From Jiangella aurantiaca (lineage in GTDB: Bacteria; Actinomycetota; Actinomycetes; Jiangellales; Jiangellaceae), in assembly GCF_004349105.1 (NCBI RefSeq), contig NZ_SMLB01000025.1, positions 1 through 64,000 of the forward strand: DNA of 64,000 nt, in the 5' to 3' direction. The notes under the pieces are model-generated. The model saw only the letters and a list, made by a program, of their open reading frames with translations. It searched no databases and was not told the origin of the DNA. Positions 14,914 to 22,726 of the stretch are shown piece after piece. Numbering within the stretch: the first letter of the stretch is position 1; each line of letters opens with the position of its first letter. The translations under genes and the position numbers were made by a program.

Positions 14914-15738
14914 GTGAGGATTCTCGTCGTCGGCGGCAGCGGTTTCCTAGGGCATGAGGTCGTGCGACAGTCCCGGGTGGCGGGCCATGACGTCGTCGCG
15001 ACCCATCTGACGCGGCCAGGAGAGGCCGACGGGGTCGACTGGCGGCCGCTGGACGTGCGCCGCCGGGAGGACGTCGCCGCGCTGACGGACGCGGTCCGCC
15101 CGGACGTCGTCATCAACGCGGCGTACCGGCAGGCCGACTGGGCGATCACCGCCGACGGCGCCGCACATGTGGCCCTCGCCGCCGCGGCGACCGGCGCGCG
15201 CCTGGTCCACGTCTCCAGCGACGCCGTCTTCTCCGGCGCCGCCGTCCACTACGACGAGACGTGCGTCCCCGATCCGGTCAACCCGTACGGAGCGGCGAAG
15301 GCGGCGGCGGAGACCGCGATCAAGGCGATCGTCCCGCAGGGCGTCATCGCCCGGACGTCGCTGATCATCGGCGACGGCGGGTCGCCCCACGAGGCGTTCG
15401 TCCACGACCTGGCTGCAGGGCGGCGCGACGGCGTCCTCTTCACCGACGACGTGCGCTGCCCGGTACACGTCGCCGACCTCGCGGCCGCGCTGCTGGAGCT
15501 TGCGGCCGCGGACCGGCCGGGCGTCCACCACGTCGCCGGAGCGGACGCCGTCAGCCGGTACGAGCTCGGCCTCCTCATCGCGCGACGAGACGGGCTCGAC
15601 GAAGCCTCGCTGCCGGCCGGCACGCGGGCCGCCTCCGGGCCGCCCGGTCCGCTCGACGTGCGCCTGGACTGCCGGACGACCCAGAAGCTGCTCCGCACCC
15701 GTCTCCGAGGCGCGCAGGAGTTCCTCGCGGCCCGCTGA
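14914..15738 (+). CDS. RmlD-like NAD(P)-dependent sugar reductase / SDR
   Basis: 274 residues from GTG 14914. The Rossmann dinucleotide motif is at the start (RILVVGGSGFLGHEVVRQSR). The catalytic triad region is VHVSSDAVFSG, then PYGAAKAAAETAI (Y-x3-K). RmlD-type enzymes reduce dTDP-4-keto-rhamnose; the VFSG and NPYG pattern matches that subfamily of extended SDRs. No other dTDP-sugar genes are near, so the substrate is open. It stands alone between two noncoding gaps. Confidence 0.82.
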   Translation: MRILVVGGSGFLGHEVVRQSRVAGHDVVATHLTRPGEADGVDWRPLDVRRREDVAALTDAVRPDVVINAAYRQADWAITADGAAHVALAAAATGARLVHVSSDAVFSGAAVHYDETCVPDPVNPYGAAKAAAETAIKAIVPQGVIARTSLIIGDGGSPHEAFVHDLAAGRRDGVLFTDDVRCPVHVADLAAALLELAAADRPGVHHVAGADAVSRYELGLLIARRDGLDEASLPAGTRAASGPPGPLDVRLDCRTTQKLLRTRLRGAQEFLAAR

Positions 15739-15833
15739 CGGGGCCGGCAGCGGGCCGCTCACCCGCGAGAAATGTCCGATCCCGCGACTATCCTCTGCGG
15801 ACCAGGGCAGATCGCCAGAGGGGGCGGGTGGAC

Positions 15834-17276
15834 ATGACCGAAGAGACCTGGCACGAAGCACGGCTGATCCCGACATCGGGCATCAACGGCGCCGAAGAGC
15901 AGGAGCGCCGGGCGACGTCGGCGCTGCTGGCGGTGATGACGGCAGTGCGCGAGTTCGGGCGTGCGCTGACCAAGCCGTTCGGAGCGCCGGCCGGCAACGT
16001 CGAGACCTACATCGAGGTGCCGTTCGTCCTGGGCGAGAAGAAGCTGTACCCGGACGGGCTGATCCGGGTCAGCCGCGGTCAGAAGTCCTGGACCGCGCTG
16101 GTCGAGGTCAAGACGGGTAGCAACGAGCTGGCGCCTGAGCAACTGGAGAACTACCTCGACATCGCTCGCGGCCAAGGCTTCGACGCGGTCCTGACCATCT
16201 CCAACGAGATCCCGGCCATCGCGCGGCAGCACCCGACGAAGGTCGACAAGCGCAAGCAGCACAAGGTGGCGATGCATCACCTGTCGTGGACGAACGTCCT
16301 CACCGAGGCGGTGATGCAAAAGGAGTTCCGTGGCATCGCCGATCCGGACCAGGCGTGGATCCTCGGCGAGCTCATCCGCTACCTCGAGCACCCGCGGTCC
16401 GGCGCCCTCGAGTTCGACGACATGGGCGAGAACTGGGTCGGGACTCGCAACGCCATCGCGGCCGGAACACTACGGCCGACCGACAAGGGCGTCAGCGAGG
16501 TCGCCAACCGCTTCGACGCGCTGCTCCGGTTCGCCAGCCTCCGCCTCGGCCGTCAGCTGGGCACCGAGGTGACCCCGGTGCTGTCGCGCAAGGAGCTCGC
16601 CGACCCTTCGCTGCGCACGCAGTCGCTCGTCGACGACCTCGCCGAGCACGGCACGCTCACCGGGGCCATCCGCATCCCCGACGCCGTCGGTGAGCTGGTG
16701 GTGACGGCGGATCTGCGGGCCGGCCGCGTCACCTGCCACGTCGACGTCGACGCGCCCAGGGAAGGGCGGCAGACGACCCGGGTCAACTGGCTGGTCCGGC
16801 AGCTCAGGAACGCCCCCGCAGATCTCAGGATCGAGGCCTACGTCATGCACGGACGTGGCGCCGGCGCGGCCGAGCTCCTCACGACCGTGCGCGACAACCC
16901 CGGCGTGCTGGTCGCCGACCCGGCCAAGGACCTCCGCTCGTTCCGGGTCGCCCAGAGCGTGCCGATGGGCGGCAAGCGCGGCCGTGGCCGCGCCTCCTTC
17001 ATCGACTCGGTCCTCGCCGCCGTCGACACCTTCTACGGTGAGGTCATCCAGCACCTGAAGGCGTGGTCGGCCGCGCCGCCGCGGCTCCGCCCCGAGCCCG
17101 AGACCGTGGAACGCCGCGAGGTGCCGGCCGCCCTGGTCTCGACGGCGCTCTCGTCGCAGGACGGTGCCGAGGCAGTCCCCGCGATGGACGCGGAGGGCGT
17201 GCCCGAGCATCAGGACGAGGACGCCGTCGAGACGCCGGCCGACCGGGACGACGCCCCGATCGTCGCCGCGGAGTGA
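15834..17276 (+). CDS. PD-(D/E)XK nuclease-like protein, uncharacterised
   Basis: 480 residues from ATG 15834. The N-terminal domain has the restriction-endonuclease core. A helix (EEQERRATSALLAVMTAV) precedes ETYIEVPFVLGEKKLYPDG with the first acidic residue at about 74. ALVEVKTGSNELAPEQLENY follows, with E-x-K at about 91-95. The middle and C-terminal parts are soluble and helical, with an acidic disordered tail (last ~60 residues). This may be a nuclease or a nuclease-fold DNA-binding protein; no methyltransferase or other defence gene is adjacent. It is a single-gene unit before a convergent Tat-exported protein. Confidence 0.7.
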   Translation: MTEETWHEARLIPTSGINGAEEQERRATSALLAVMTAVREFGRALTKPFGAPAGNVETYIEVPFVLGEKKLYPDGLIRVSRGQKSWTALVEVKTGSNELAPEQLENYLDIARGQGFDAVLTISNEIPAIARQHPTKVDKRKQHKVAMHHLSWTNVLTEAVMQKEFRGIADPDQAWILGELIRYLEHPRSGALEFDDMGENWVGTRNAIAAGTLRPTDKGVSEVANRFDALLRFASLRLGRQLGTEVTPVLSRKELADPSLRTQSLVDDLAEHGTLTGAIRIPDAVGELVVTADLRAGRVTCHVDVDAPREGRQTTRVNWLVRQLRNAPADLRIEAYVMHGRGAGAAELLTTVRDNPGVLVADPAKDLRSFRVAQSVPMGGKRGRGRASFIDSVLAAVDTFYGEVIQHLKAWSAAPPRLRPEPETVERREVPAALVSTALSSQDGAEAVPAMDAEGVPEHQDEDAVETPADRDDAPIVAAE

Positions 17277-17299
17277 CGGCGGCGGTCAACCCCGCGGCC

Positions 17300-18067
17300 T
17301 CAGCGACCAGGCAGCAGCCGGGAGACGAGTGCCTTCGCGCGCGCCCGGATGGTCTCAGTGCGCGACGACGCCAGAGCACCCGGCAACTCCTCCGGCAGCG
17401 GCTGTATTGGGTTGTCGCAGTAGATCGTGCCCATGACGTAGAGGTCGCCGAAGACCACCACATCGCCGTCGAACTGCGCCGAACCCTGGGCGACCAACGC
17501 CGGGCCGAATTCGTTGATGGCCACGATGCCCGCGTCGTCAGGGGTCGCGGTGTACGCGACCATGCCGGCGATGTTCGCACCGAGACCGACGACGCCCGCG
17601 CCGGGACCCACCACGTCGGTGTCGTTGATGCCAACAACTCCGGCTCGACTGGCGTCGATCGTCGAGGCCCGGATGCCCTCGTTGAACTTGCCGCTGGCGG
17701 CGATGGCGGCGCCGAAGCCGACTGTGTTGGCGTAGTTGGCGGCGGAGACGCCGTACCCATCCTGAGAGTAGCTGCCGCCGGCGAAGCCGTTGGACCGGGC
17801 GGACGTCATCAGAGCGGCGGCGCCCGAGCCCGCATTGTGCACGGCGACCGTGGGCGTCGACGTCGTGGAGCTGACGCCGGTCGAGGCGGAGCCCGAGGTG
17901 TTCGAGCGGCCGAGGATGAGCGCCTGGCCGGCCGCGGCCTGCGCCTGTGTGGCGCCGGCGACGCCCAGGACGGCGGCTCCAGCGGCTCCGGTGGCGCCGG
18001 CGGCGAGGATACGTCGACGGCTCGGAGGAGTGGTGTTGGTGGTCGCGCGGTCGGTGGTGTCGCCCAT
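17300..18067 (-). CDS. Tat-exported glycine-rich protein of unknown function
   Basis: 255 residues from ATG 18067. The twin-arginine signal is SRRRILAAGATGAAGAAVLG, followed by an AQA-type cleavage region. The mature part is rich in Gly, Ala, Val, Asn and Ser, with repeated short strands (GVVGINDTDVVGPGAGVVGL and similar), reminiscent of beta-helical tail-spike-like shafts. It ends in a short soluble tail with basic residues. Probably folded before export and located outside the cell. No enzyme motif seen. Convergent with the PD-(D/E)XK protein gene. Confidence 0.72.
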   Translation of the reverse strand: MGDTTDRATTNTTPPSRRRILAAGATGAAGAAVLGVAGATQAQAAAGQALILGRSNTSGSASTGVSSTTSTPTVAVHNAGSGAAALMTSARSNGFAGGSYSQDGYGVSAANYANTVGFGAAIAASGKFNEGIRASTIDASRAGVVGINDTDVVGPGAGVVGLGANIAGMVAYTATPDDAGIVAINEFGPALVAQGSAQFDGDVVVFGDLYVMGTIYCDNPIQPLPEELPGALASSRTETIRARAKALVSRLLPGR

Positions 18068-18437
18068 GGTCCCCCCTGCGTTCCAGCCCGGCCGCGGGTC
18101 GGCGCGGGCACGGTCAGGTAACGGCTGGGACCGTAACAGCCGCCCCATAGGTGGTCAATAGGTATCCGGACCGCAGAGCCAACCGCGGCGCCACCCGCTC
18201 ATCGTGTCGGTGCGTCCACCGGTGGAGATGTACAAGCCGAAGAGCGAAGAAGCCCCAACGTCGTTTCGTCGTCGACACGGCACGATCGTGGGCCGCTGCC
18301 ATCACGGATGACGCGCACACGAGCAACGCATCTAGGTTCGCCCGACTCTTCGAAGTGTCGATGCCACGCGTCGTGCCGATCTTCGTCGCCACGCGGCCGC
18401 TGGCGGGTGTCGTAGCTGAGGCGTCAGCTCGTCCGAC
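18068..18437. other. Gene-free stretch at the left edge of the tRNA-Arg island
   Basis: About 370 bp upstream of the Tat-protein gene. Open frames on both strands give only biased, unconvincing peptides. The sequence is less GC-rich than its left neighbourhood. I see no RNA gene or repeat in it. Confidence 0.5.
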
Positions 18438-18475
18438 TGTCAACGAACCGTTGACACTAATGGGAGCTTGTCAAC
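18438..18475 (+). promoter_or_regulatory. Autoregulatory operator/promoter of the toxin-antitoxin pair
   Basis: TGTCAACGAACCGTTGACA (18438-18456) is a 7-5-7 perfect palindrome whose right arm contains a TTGACA -35 box (18451-18456). A third TGTCAAC copy follows at 18469-18475. Repeated half-sites around the promoter are typical of toxin-antitoxin autorepression. Confidence 0.55.
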
Positions 18476-18478
18476 ATT

Positions 18479-18724
18479 ATGATGACGCCGGTGGAGATCG
18501 CGGACAGCGCTCGGAAGCACGGCATCGAGGATGACGACATGCTGCGCGCCATACGGAACCCGTTCCGTTACGTCGAGCAGGAGTACAAGGGCGAGCTGCG
18601 GTTGTTGATCCTGGGTGCCGACCGGACCGGGCGCCTGTTGGAGGTGGTCGTCGTGCCAGCTGACTAGCCTCAGCGGGTGATCCACGCCGACCGGATGCGT
18701 CCGAAGTTCTACGACTACCTGTGA
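18479..18724 (+). pseudogene. RelE/BrnT-like toxin gene with in-frame amber codon
   Basis: From the ATG at 18479 the frame reads as a small toxin-like protein ([40 protein letters not shown]) and meets TAG at 18665-18667. Past the stop the same frame continues at once with protein-like sequence, RVIHADRMRPKFYDYL and TGA at 18722-18724. That is the usual end of such toxins (IIHA-x-x-RPKF). The gene is therefore an 81-codon ORF broken by a nonsense codon near residue 63. HTH antitoxin-like gene starts 14 bp later. RelE/BrnT-type fold is inferred from the pattern, not proven. Confidence 0.65.
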
Positions 18725-18737
18725 AGGGGTGATGACG

Positions 18738-19004
18738 ATGGCCAGGACACAGCACAAGACCGACGTTGAGGAGTGGCTGGACACCCTGGACCCGGCGACG
18801 ACGCCAGCCAAGGACGCCCGACATCTTCGGGAGATCGGCCAGGCCCTCACCAACCTCGAAGATGCTGAGCGTGCGCTGGAGAAGGCGATTGCGGATGCCC
18901 GGGCTGCGGGGGACTCGTGGACGGCCATCGGTGCGGTGCTCGGGACTTCCCGTCAGGCCGCTCATCGCAAGTTCGGGCCCAAGGCGGCCGGCAGGCGCTC
19001 GTAG
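18738..19004 (+). CDS. HTH antitoxin-like protein
   Basis: 88 residues from ATG 18738, chosen because GAAGGGG lies 7 bases upstream; an ATG at 18732 is too close. A helical N-terminal half (EEWLDTLDPATTPAKDARHL) leads to a C-terminal helix-turn-helix (AGDSWTAIGAVLGTSRQAAH). This is the form seen in antitoxins that follow short toxins in actinobacteria. It appears intact while its toxin partner is broken, as expected when loss of the toxin is tolerated. It probably binds the TGTCAAC repeats upstream of the pair. Confidence 0.68.
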   Translation: MARTQHKTDVEEWLDTLDPATTPAKDARHLREIGQALTNLEDAERALEKAIADARAAGDSWTAIGAVLGTSRQAAHRKFGPKAAGRRS

Positions 19005-19274
19005 CCCCACGGCGGCCGCGATTGGCCACGAAACGCCTGATCACTTCGGTGTGAACGCGGCTACGGCTTGCCACCCAGTGTCATCCGCTCTATACGTGCG
19101 GCATGTGCGCACGTAAGTCTGTCATCGGCAGTTGCCGCCAGGCGGTGGTGCTCGTCGTGGTCGCTGACGCTGTGCTGACTCGTCGGTCCTAGCAGCGGAC
19201 TGCCCGGGTGCAGCTCCCGTCTGCCACGTCCGGCCAGTCCCGTCGCAATGATGCCGGACGTCGAGGTGTGGTGA

Positions 19275-19664
19275 TCAGTTGGCCGCACGGGGCACCCAGC
19301 ACAGGCAGAATGGGTGGCCAGCGGGGTCGGCGTAAACCTGGACGCCACGAGCGGCTGTGCGATCGTCGGCCGCCTTCAACAGTCGACCACCCAGGCTGAT
19401 CACTTGTTCGTGGGCAGCGTCGTGGGCGTCGATGCCTTCGAAGTAGAAGTCGAGATGCATTTGCTGAGGAGCACCATCGGGCCAATCTGGCGGCACATGG
19501 TTCGGAGCTGACTGGACACCGAGCGCCCAGGTTCCCTCGACCCAGATGGCCCGCCACCGGTCGCCCCACATCTTGACGGTGCCACCCAGGAAGGCGGCCC
19601 AGAACGCACTCTCCGCATCGATATCTGCGGCGTCGAAGACGATCATGCGATGTTTGATGTCCAT
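19275..19664 (-). CDS. VOC (glyoxalase-like) family protein
   Basis: 129 residues. A single vicinal-oxygen-chelate module pair is visible: DAESAFWAAFLGGTVKMW at the start, QQMHLDFYFEGIDAHD with the metal-type His in the middle, and VYADPAGHPFCLCWVP at the end. These proteins include glyoxalases, dioxygenases and antibiotic-binding proteins; no substrate can be assigned. It lies inside the decayed island but is itself complete. Confidence 0.86.
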   Translation of the reverse strand: MDIKHRMIVFDAADIDAESAFWAAFLGGTVKMWGDRWRAIWVEGTWALGVQSAPNHVPPDWPDGAPQQMHLDFYFEGIDAHDAAHEQVISLGGRLLKAADDRTAARGVQVYADPAGHPFCLCWVPRAAN

Positions 19665-20428
19665 GGCGAGCTAGTGTGACAGCGCGCAGGGCTTGCGACA
19701 ATGCAGCAGCGGTGACTTGCCTGGCGTTGACTCACTCCAAGGCGTCGTCCTCATAGCTGCCGGTCGTTGGCCGGAGCGCAGGGCGTCAAGGGTGGCGCTC
19801 GCGCCATCGCGGAGCGACGTCAAGATGGTTCGCCCTCGTCGACGCAGCGTGACTGTGTCCGCCCGGCCAGGCGAACGATCTTGACGCCCTTGACGCCCGG
19901 AGTGGAGGTCAAAGAATGGCTGCGATGAGGGGGCGCCGTCCGGTGACGTGCCTGCGTGGCCTGAGTCGGCGTCGGCCAACTCGTGTGCACGCCCGGTCCG
20001 CGCCCGGAACGGCCGCCAGGCCGCATGCCCGGCGCGTGGCCGGGCGTGCTGCGGCGCGCTTGCGCGCCGCCTTGATCGTGAAGAGGCGCATTCGGCAAAT
20101 CGCCATAGTGACCACGTGTCCTGTCGCGGGTGATCCTTGACAGTCGTGTGTCGGTAGATCCTTGACACTGCCGCCGCGCGCATCGCGGTAGATGAGCGTG
20201 TTCGGAGGTCAGTGAGCCCGGCCAATCGCTCCATCGGTCGAAGTAGGCGTGCAGCTCGTCCGCGCCCGGATCCTCCAGCGCGAGCCACTCGGTCGCGGCC
20301 TGGTGCATGAGGTCGTGATGATCCGCATGATCTCGGCGTTGGCATCTGGTTCGGTACCCGTCACGCGGCAAGCATCCCTAGGCGCGGGATGCGCCCACTC
20401 TCGGCAGATTGGTGCAGTCGTGGCCTGC
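19665..20428. other. Decayed, gene-poor stretch with inverted and direct repeats
   Basis: Visible structures are as follows. A 17-bp inverted repeat with one mismatch (CGTCAAGATGGTTCGCC near 19817, partner near 19870). A perfect hairpin GCGGCGCGC/GCGCGCCGC (20051-20070). A direct repeat GATCCTTGACA at 20132 and 20157. A 12-mer ATAGTGACCACG at 20105 that recurs at 20738. Apart from the fragment at 20190-20364 no protein-like frame stands out. It fits degraded mobile DNA. Confidence 0.45.
20190..20364 (-). pseudogene. Frameshifted small protein remnant
   Basis: GTG at 20364 starts VTGTEPDANAEIMRII. Near 20313 the protein-like reading passes to another frame, DLMHQAATEWLALEDPGADE and onward through YFDRWSDWPG. 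Both pieces have normal amino-acid composition, so a single-base shift has probably broken a small soluble protein gene. The true 3' end is unclear. No family recognised. Confidence 0.4.
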
Positions 20429-20572
20429 TCAGCCAGGAATCGGGCCCCAGGGTCCGGGGTCGTCGGTCTGCTTCGGACAACGCGCGCAGCCGATGTAACG
20501 GGTGCCGTCCTCGTTCGACTTGGACACCCACTTATGCCACCCGAGCCAGCACCGCAACGACTTTCGTGCCAT
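20429..20572 (-). CDS. Small zinc-ribbon-like protein
   Basis: 47 residues from ATG 20572. The pattern CWLGWHKWV, then GTRYIGCARCPK with spaced Cys and His residues, looks like the short Trp/His/Cys proteins common in actinobacteria (C-x-L-G-x-H-x-W ... C-x-x-C). It may bind zinc. It lies between remnants in the island, so expression is uncertain. Confidence 0.55.
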   Translation of the reverse strand: MARKSLRCWLGWHKWVSKSNEDGTRYIGCARCPKQTDDPGPWGPIPG

Positions 20573-20859
20573 CGACTCAGCATGCACCCACCGAGCAGCA
20601 GGGGCAATGGCAATCCTTTTCTGTCCAGCGAGAAATGCACGCCCGCTCATCGGCAGATCCGTGCGCATCCGGGCGCTTCTAGGCGTCATGTATCAGCTGA
20701 CACAGATCCGTCAAGTATCAGGTGAGTCAAGGCAGCTATAGTGACCACGGTGATCACGGTTGCGGCATCGGTTTCGGCTGGCTAACGAGTGTGTCCGTGC
20801 TCTACACCATGCACGTCTGCCGTTGTGCCTGATCACTGGTGACCGTAAGTTGGCGGCCG

Positions 20860-21270
20860 TCCAGAGACGTTATCGCCGTTTGTTCGTTGGATCATTTCCT
20901 ATTGTTCCCCACGGGCAACGGCAAGCCGCTGCGCAACCAGAACTGGCGACGTAGCGCCCTCACGCCGGGGCCTCGCGGCGGCGAAGATCAAGCCGATCAC
21001 GCCGCACAACCTGCGCGACACCGCGGCCAGTCTCGCCATCGATGCCGGAGCCTCGGTCGTCGCCGTCGCTCGAATGCTGGGCCACGAGGATGCCGCGACG
21101 ACGCTGCGCCACTACGCGAGCCTGTTCCCCAACGACCTGGGCGACGTGGCCAAGCGCATGAACGCGAAGGCTCGTACCGCCGCGACGGCCGGTCGCAACG
21201 ACCCGAGGCCGCCCAGTCACCGACCACGTACCGACCAACCGCCGACCCGAGGGGAGGTGTTCATGATCGA
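20860..21270 (+). pseudogene. Tyrosine recombinase (integrase) remnant
   Basis: A first piece (LLFPTGNGKPLRNQNWRR, about 20899-20955) is followed in another frame by KPITPHNLRDTAASLAIDAG, then VARMLGHEDAATTLRHYASL. This holds the H-x-L-R box, the GH box and the likely nucleophile tyrosine. The N-terminal DNA-binding half and the first catalytic Arg region are missing, and the frame is broken. The C-terminal frame has no proper stop and runs on into the tRNA-Arg gene. The gene faces the 3' end of tRNA-Arg, as in pSAM2-like elements that integrate into tRNA 3' ends. Confidence 0.82.
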
Positions 21271-21288
21271 GATGTGTTGTGAGCTGGG

Positions 21289-21362
21289 TGCGCCTGGAGG
21301 GACTCGAACCCCCGACCAAGAGCTTAGAAGGCTCCTGCTCTATCCAGCTGAGCTACAGGCGC
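21289..21362 (-). tRNA. tRNA-Arg (TCT)
   Basis: Minus-strand cloverleaf: acceptor GCGCCTG with CAGGCGC, anticodon stem GGAGC/GCTCT around CTTCTAA giving TCT, and T-loop GGTTCGAGTC. Discriminator A at 21289; CCA not encoded. Its 3' end faces the integrase remnant, so it is a probable attachment site. No second copy of the tRNA 3' end was found to the left in this window. Confidence 0.96.
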
Positions 21363-21393
21363 AGTCGCGGACAGGGACATTGTGACCGAAGGC

Positions 21394-21951
21394 TCACCCC
21401 CGCTGCACAGGCCGGCCAAGACCCTCGACCACCTGCGCCCCCGGCCACGCCGCCAGCACCGCCCCGCGGATCGCCAGCTTGGAGCCGCGCACCCCGCTGC
21501 CGACCACCGCGAAGGGTAGCGCGGCCACGGCCGGGTCGACCAGGATCGGCCAGTCGGCCGGCAACCCCAGCGGCGTGATCCCGCCGTACTCCATGCCGGT
21601 CGACTCGACGGCGGACGACATCGGCAGGAAGGACGCCTTCCGCACACCGAGCAACTTCCGGACGACGCCGTTCACGTCGGCACGCGTCGTCGCGAGCACC
21701 ATGCAGGCCGCGACCCGCTCGACGCCCTCGCGCTTGCCGGCCACCACCACACAGTTGGCCGACTCCGCCGGCGACACGTCGTACGCCGCGCAGAACTCGG
21801 ACGTGTCGGCCAGCGACGGATCGATCGGCGCCACGAAGACCGAGCCGGCGGCGCCGGAGCCCTCGATCGCGGACTTCACCGGGCCGGCCAGCAGGTCCGG
21901 CCGGGACAGCGCCGGCTCCGTCGCCAGCCGGCCGATCATCGGAGTCGTCAC
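21394..21951 (-). CDS. YbaK/EbsC family aminoacyl-tRNA deacylase
   Basis: 185 residues from GTG 21951. Family landmarks are the NCVVVAGKREGVERVAACMV segment with the conserved lysine, then RADVNGVVRKLLGVRKASF and a GMEYGGITPLGLPADWPI glycine loop. YbaK proteins hydrolyse mischarged Cys-tRNA-Pro or related errors in trans during translation. The exact specificity of this actinobacterial member is unknown. Single gene next to the tRNA-Arg locus, divergent from the Nudix gene. Confidence 0.88.
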   Translation of the reverse strand: MTTPMIGRLATEPALSRPDLLAGPVKSAIEGSGAAGSVFVAPIDPSLADTSEFCAAYDVSPAESANCVVVAGKREGVERVAACMVLATTRADVNGVVRKLLGVRKASFLPMSSAVESTGMEYGGITPLGLPADWPILVDPAVAALPFAVVGSGVRGSKLAIRGAVLAAWPGAQVVEGLGRPVQRG

Positions 21952-21976
21952 CCCTCGATGCTACGGTCACGTCTTC

Positions 21977-22726
21977 GTGGCCCTCTTCCTGCGTCTGCGC
22001 GTCTCCGCCTACGTCATCTGCGAGGACGACGACGGGCGCGTCCTGCTCTCGCGCTGGATCGGCTACGACGACGGCCCGCAGTGGTCGCTGGCCGGCGGCG
22101 GCCTCGACCCCGTCGAGCACCCGCAGGAGGGCGCGGTGCGGGAGCTGTTCGAGGAGACCGGCTACGCCTGCGAGCTCGACGCGCTCATCGGCGTCGACGC
22201 GGAGCACTTCGTCAGCGATCGGCATGTGCCCGACGGGTACGACGGCGTCGACGTCCACGCCGTGCGCATCTTCTACCGCGGGCACGTCACCGGCGGCGAG
22301 CTGACGCCCGAGGTCGGCGGCACCAGCGATCTCGCGGCGTGGCTGTCGCGCGAGGAACTGGCGCATCTCCCCGCGGTACCAGGGGTCAAGCTGGGTCTGG
22401 CCATGTACGACGACGGCGACGGCGTGCCGGTGGCGCCCCGCGAGCCCAACCCGCCGGTGCCCGACGGCGTCCGCGTCGAGCACCGCGTCGCGGCCTACGG
22501 GCGCGGGCCCGACGGCGACGCCGTCGGCGGGCTGCTCGAGCACGGCGCCGACCCGGCCGAGGCGATCCGGGCCGCCTTCGGCGAGCAGCGGGACCTCGAC
22601 GTCACGGTCGGCCGTCCCCGGGCCGCGACCAGCAGCGTCCACCTGAGCGAGGACGAGACCAGCGCGTGCTGGATCATCAGGCTCGACTACGACGTCCGTC
22701 GTTCATCAAGCGGAAGGCCGGGATGA
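21977..22726 (+). CDS. Nudix hydrolase with extra C-terminal domain
   Basis: 249 residues from GTG 21977; the start is uncertain because no ribosome-binding site is obvious. The Nudix box is complete: GGLDPVEHPQEGAVRELFEE followed by TGY matches G-x5-E-x7-R-E-U-x-E-E-x-G-U. Substrates are usually NDP-linked compounds. After the ~150-residue Nudix domain a second region (VEHRVAAYGRGPDGD to IIRLDYDV) of ~90 residues follows, which I do not recognise. The 3' end overlaps the convergent MFS gene by 50 bp. Confidence 0.82.
   Translation: MALFLRLRVSAYVICEDDDGRVLLSRWIGYDDGPQWSLAGGGLDPVEHPQEGAVRELFEETGYACELDALIGVDAEHFVSDRHVPDGYDGVDVHAVRIFYRGHVTGGELTPEVGGTSDLAAWLSREELAHLPAVPGVKLGLAMYDDGDGVPVAPREPNPPVPDGVRVEHRVAAYGRGPDGDAVGGLLEHGADPAEAIRAAFGEQRDLDVTVGRPRAATSSVHLSEDETSACWIIRLDYDVRRSSSGRPG

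Noticed and set aside
18114-18443. Candidate 109-residue protein on the minus strand
   Set aside because: No ribosome-binding site, no motif, and it overlaps the promoter of the toxin-antitoxin pair.
19817-19886. Inverted repeat as ends of a miniature transposon
   Set aside because: Arms of 17 bp with one mismatch but only ~36 bp between them and no target duplication seen; a hairpin or decayed site is as likely.
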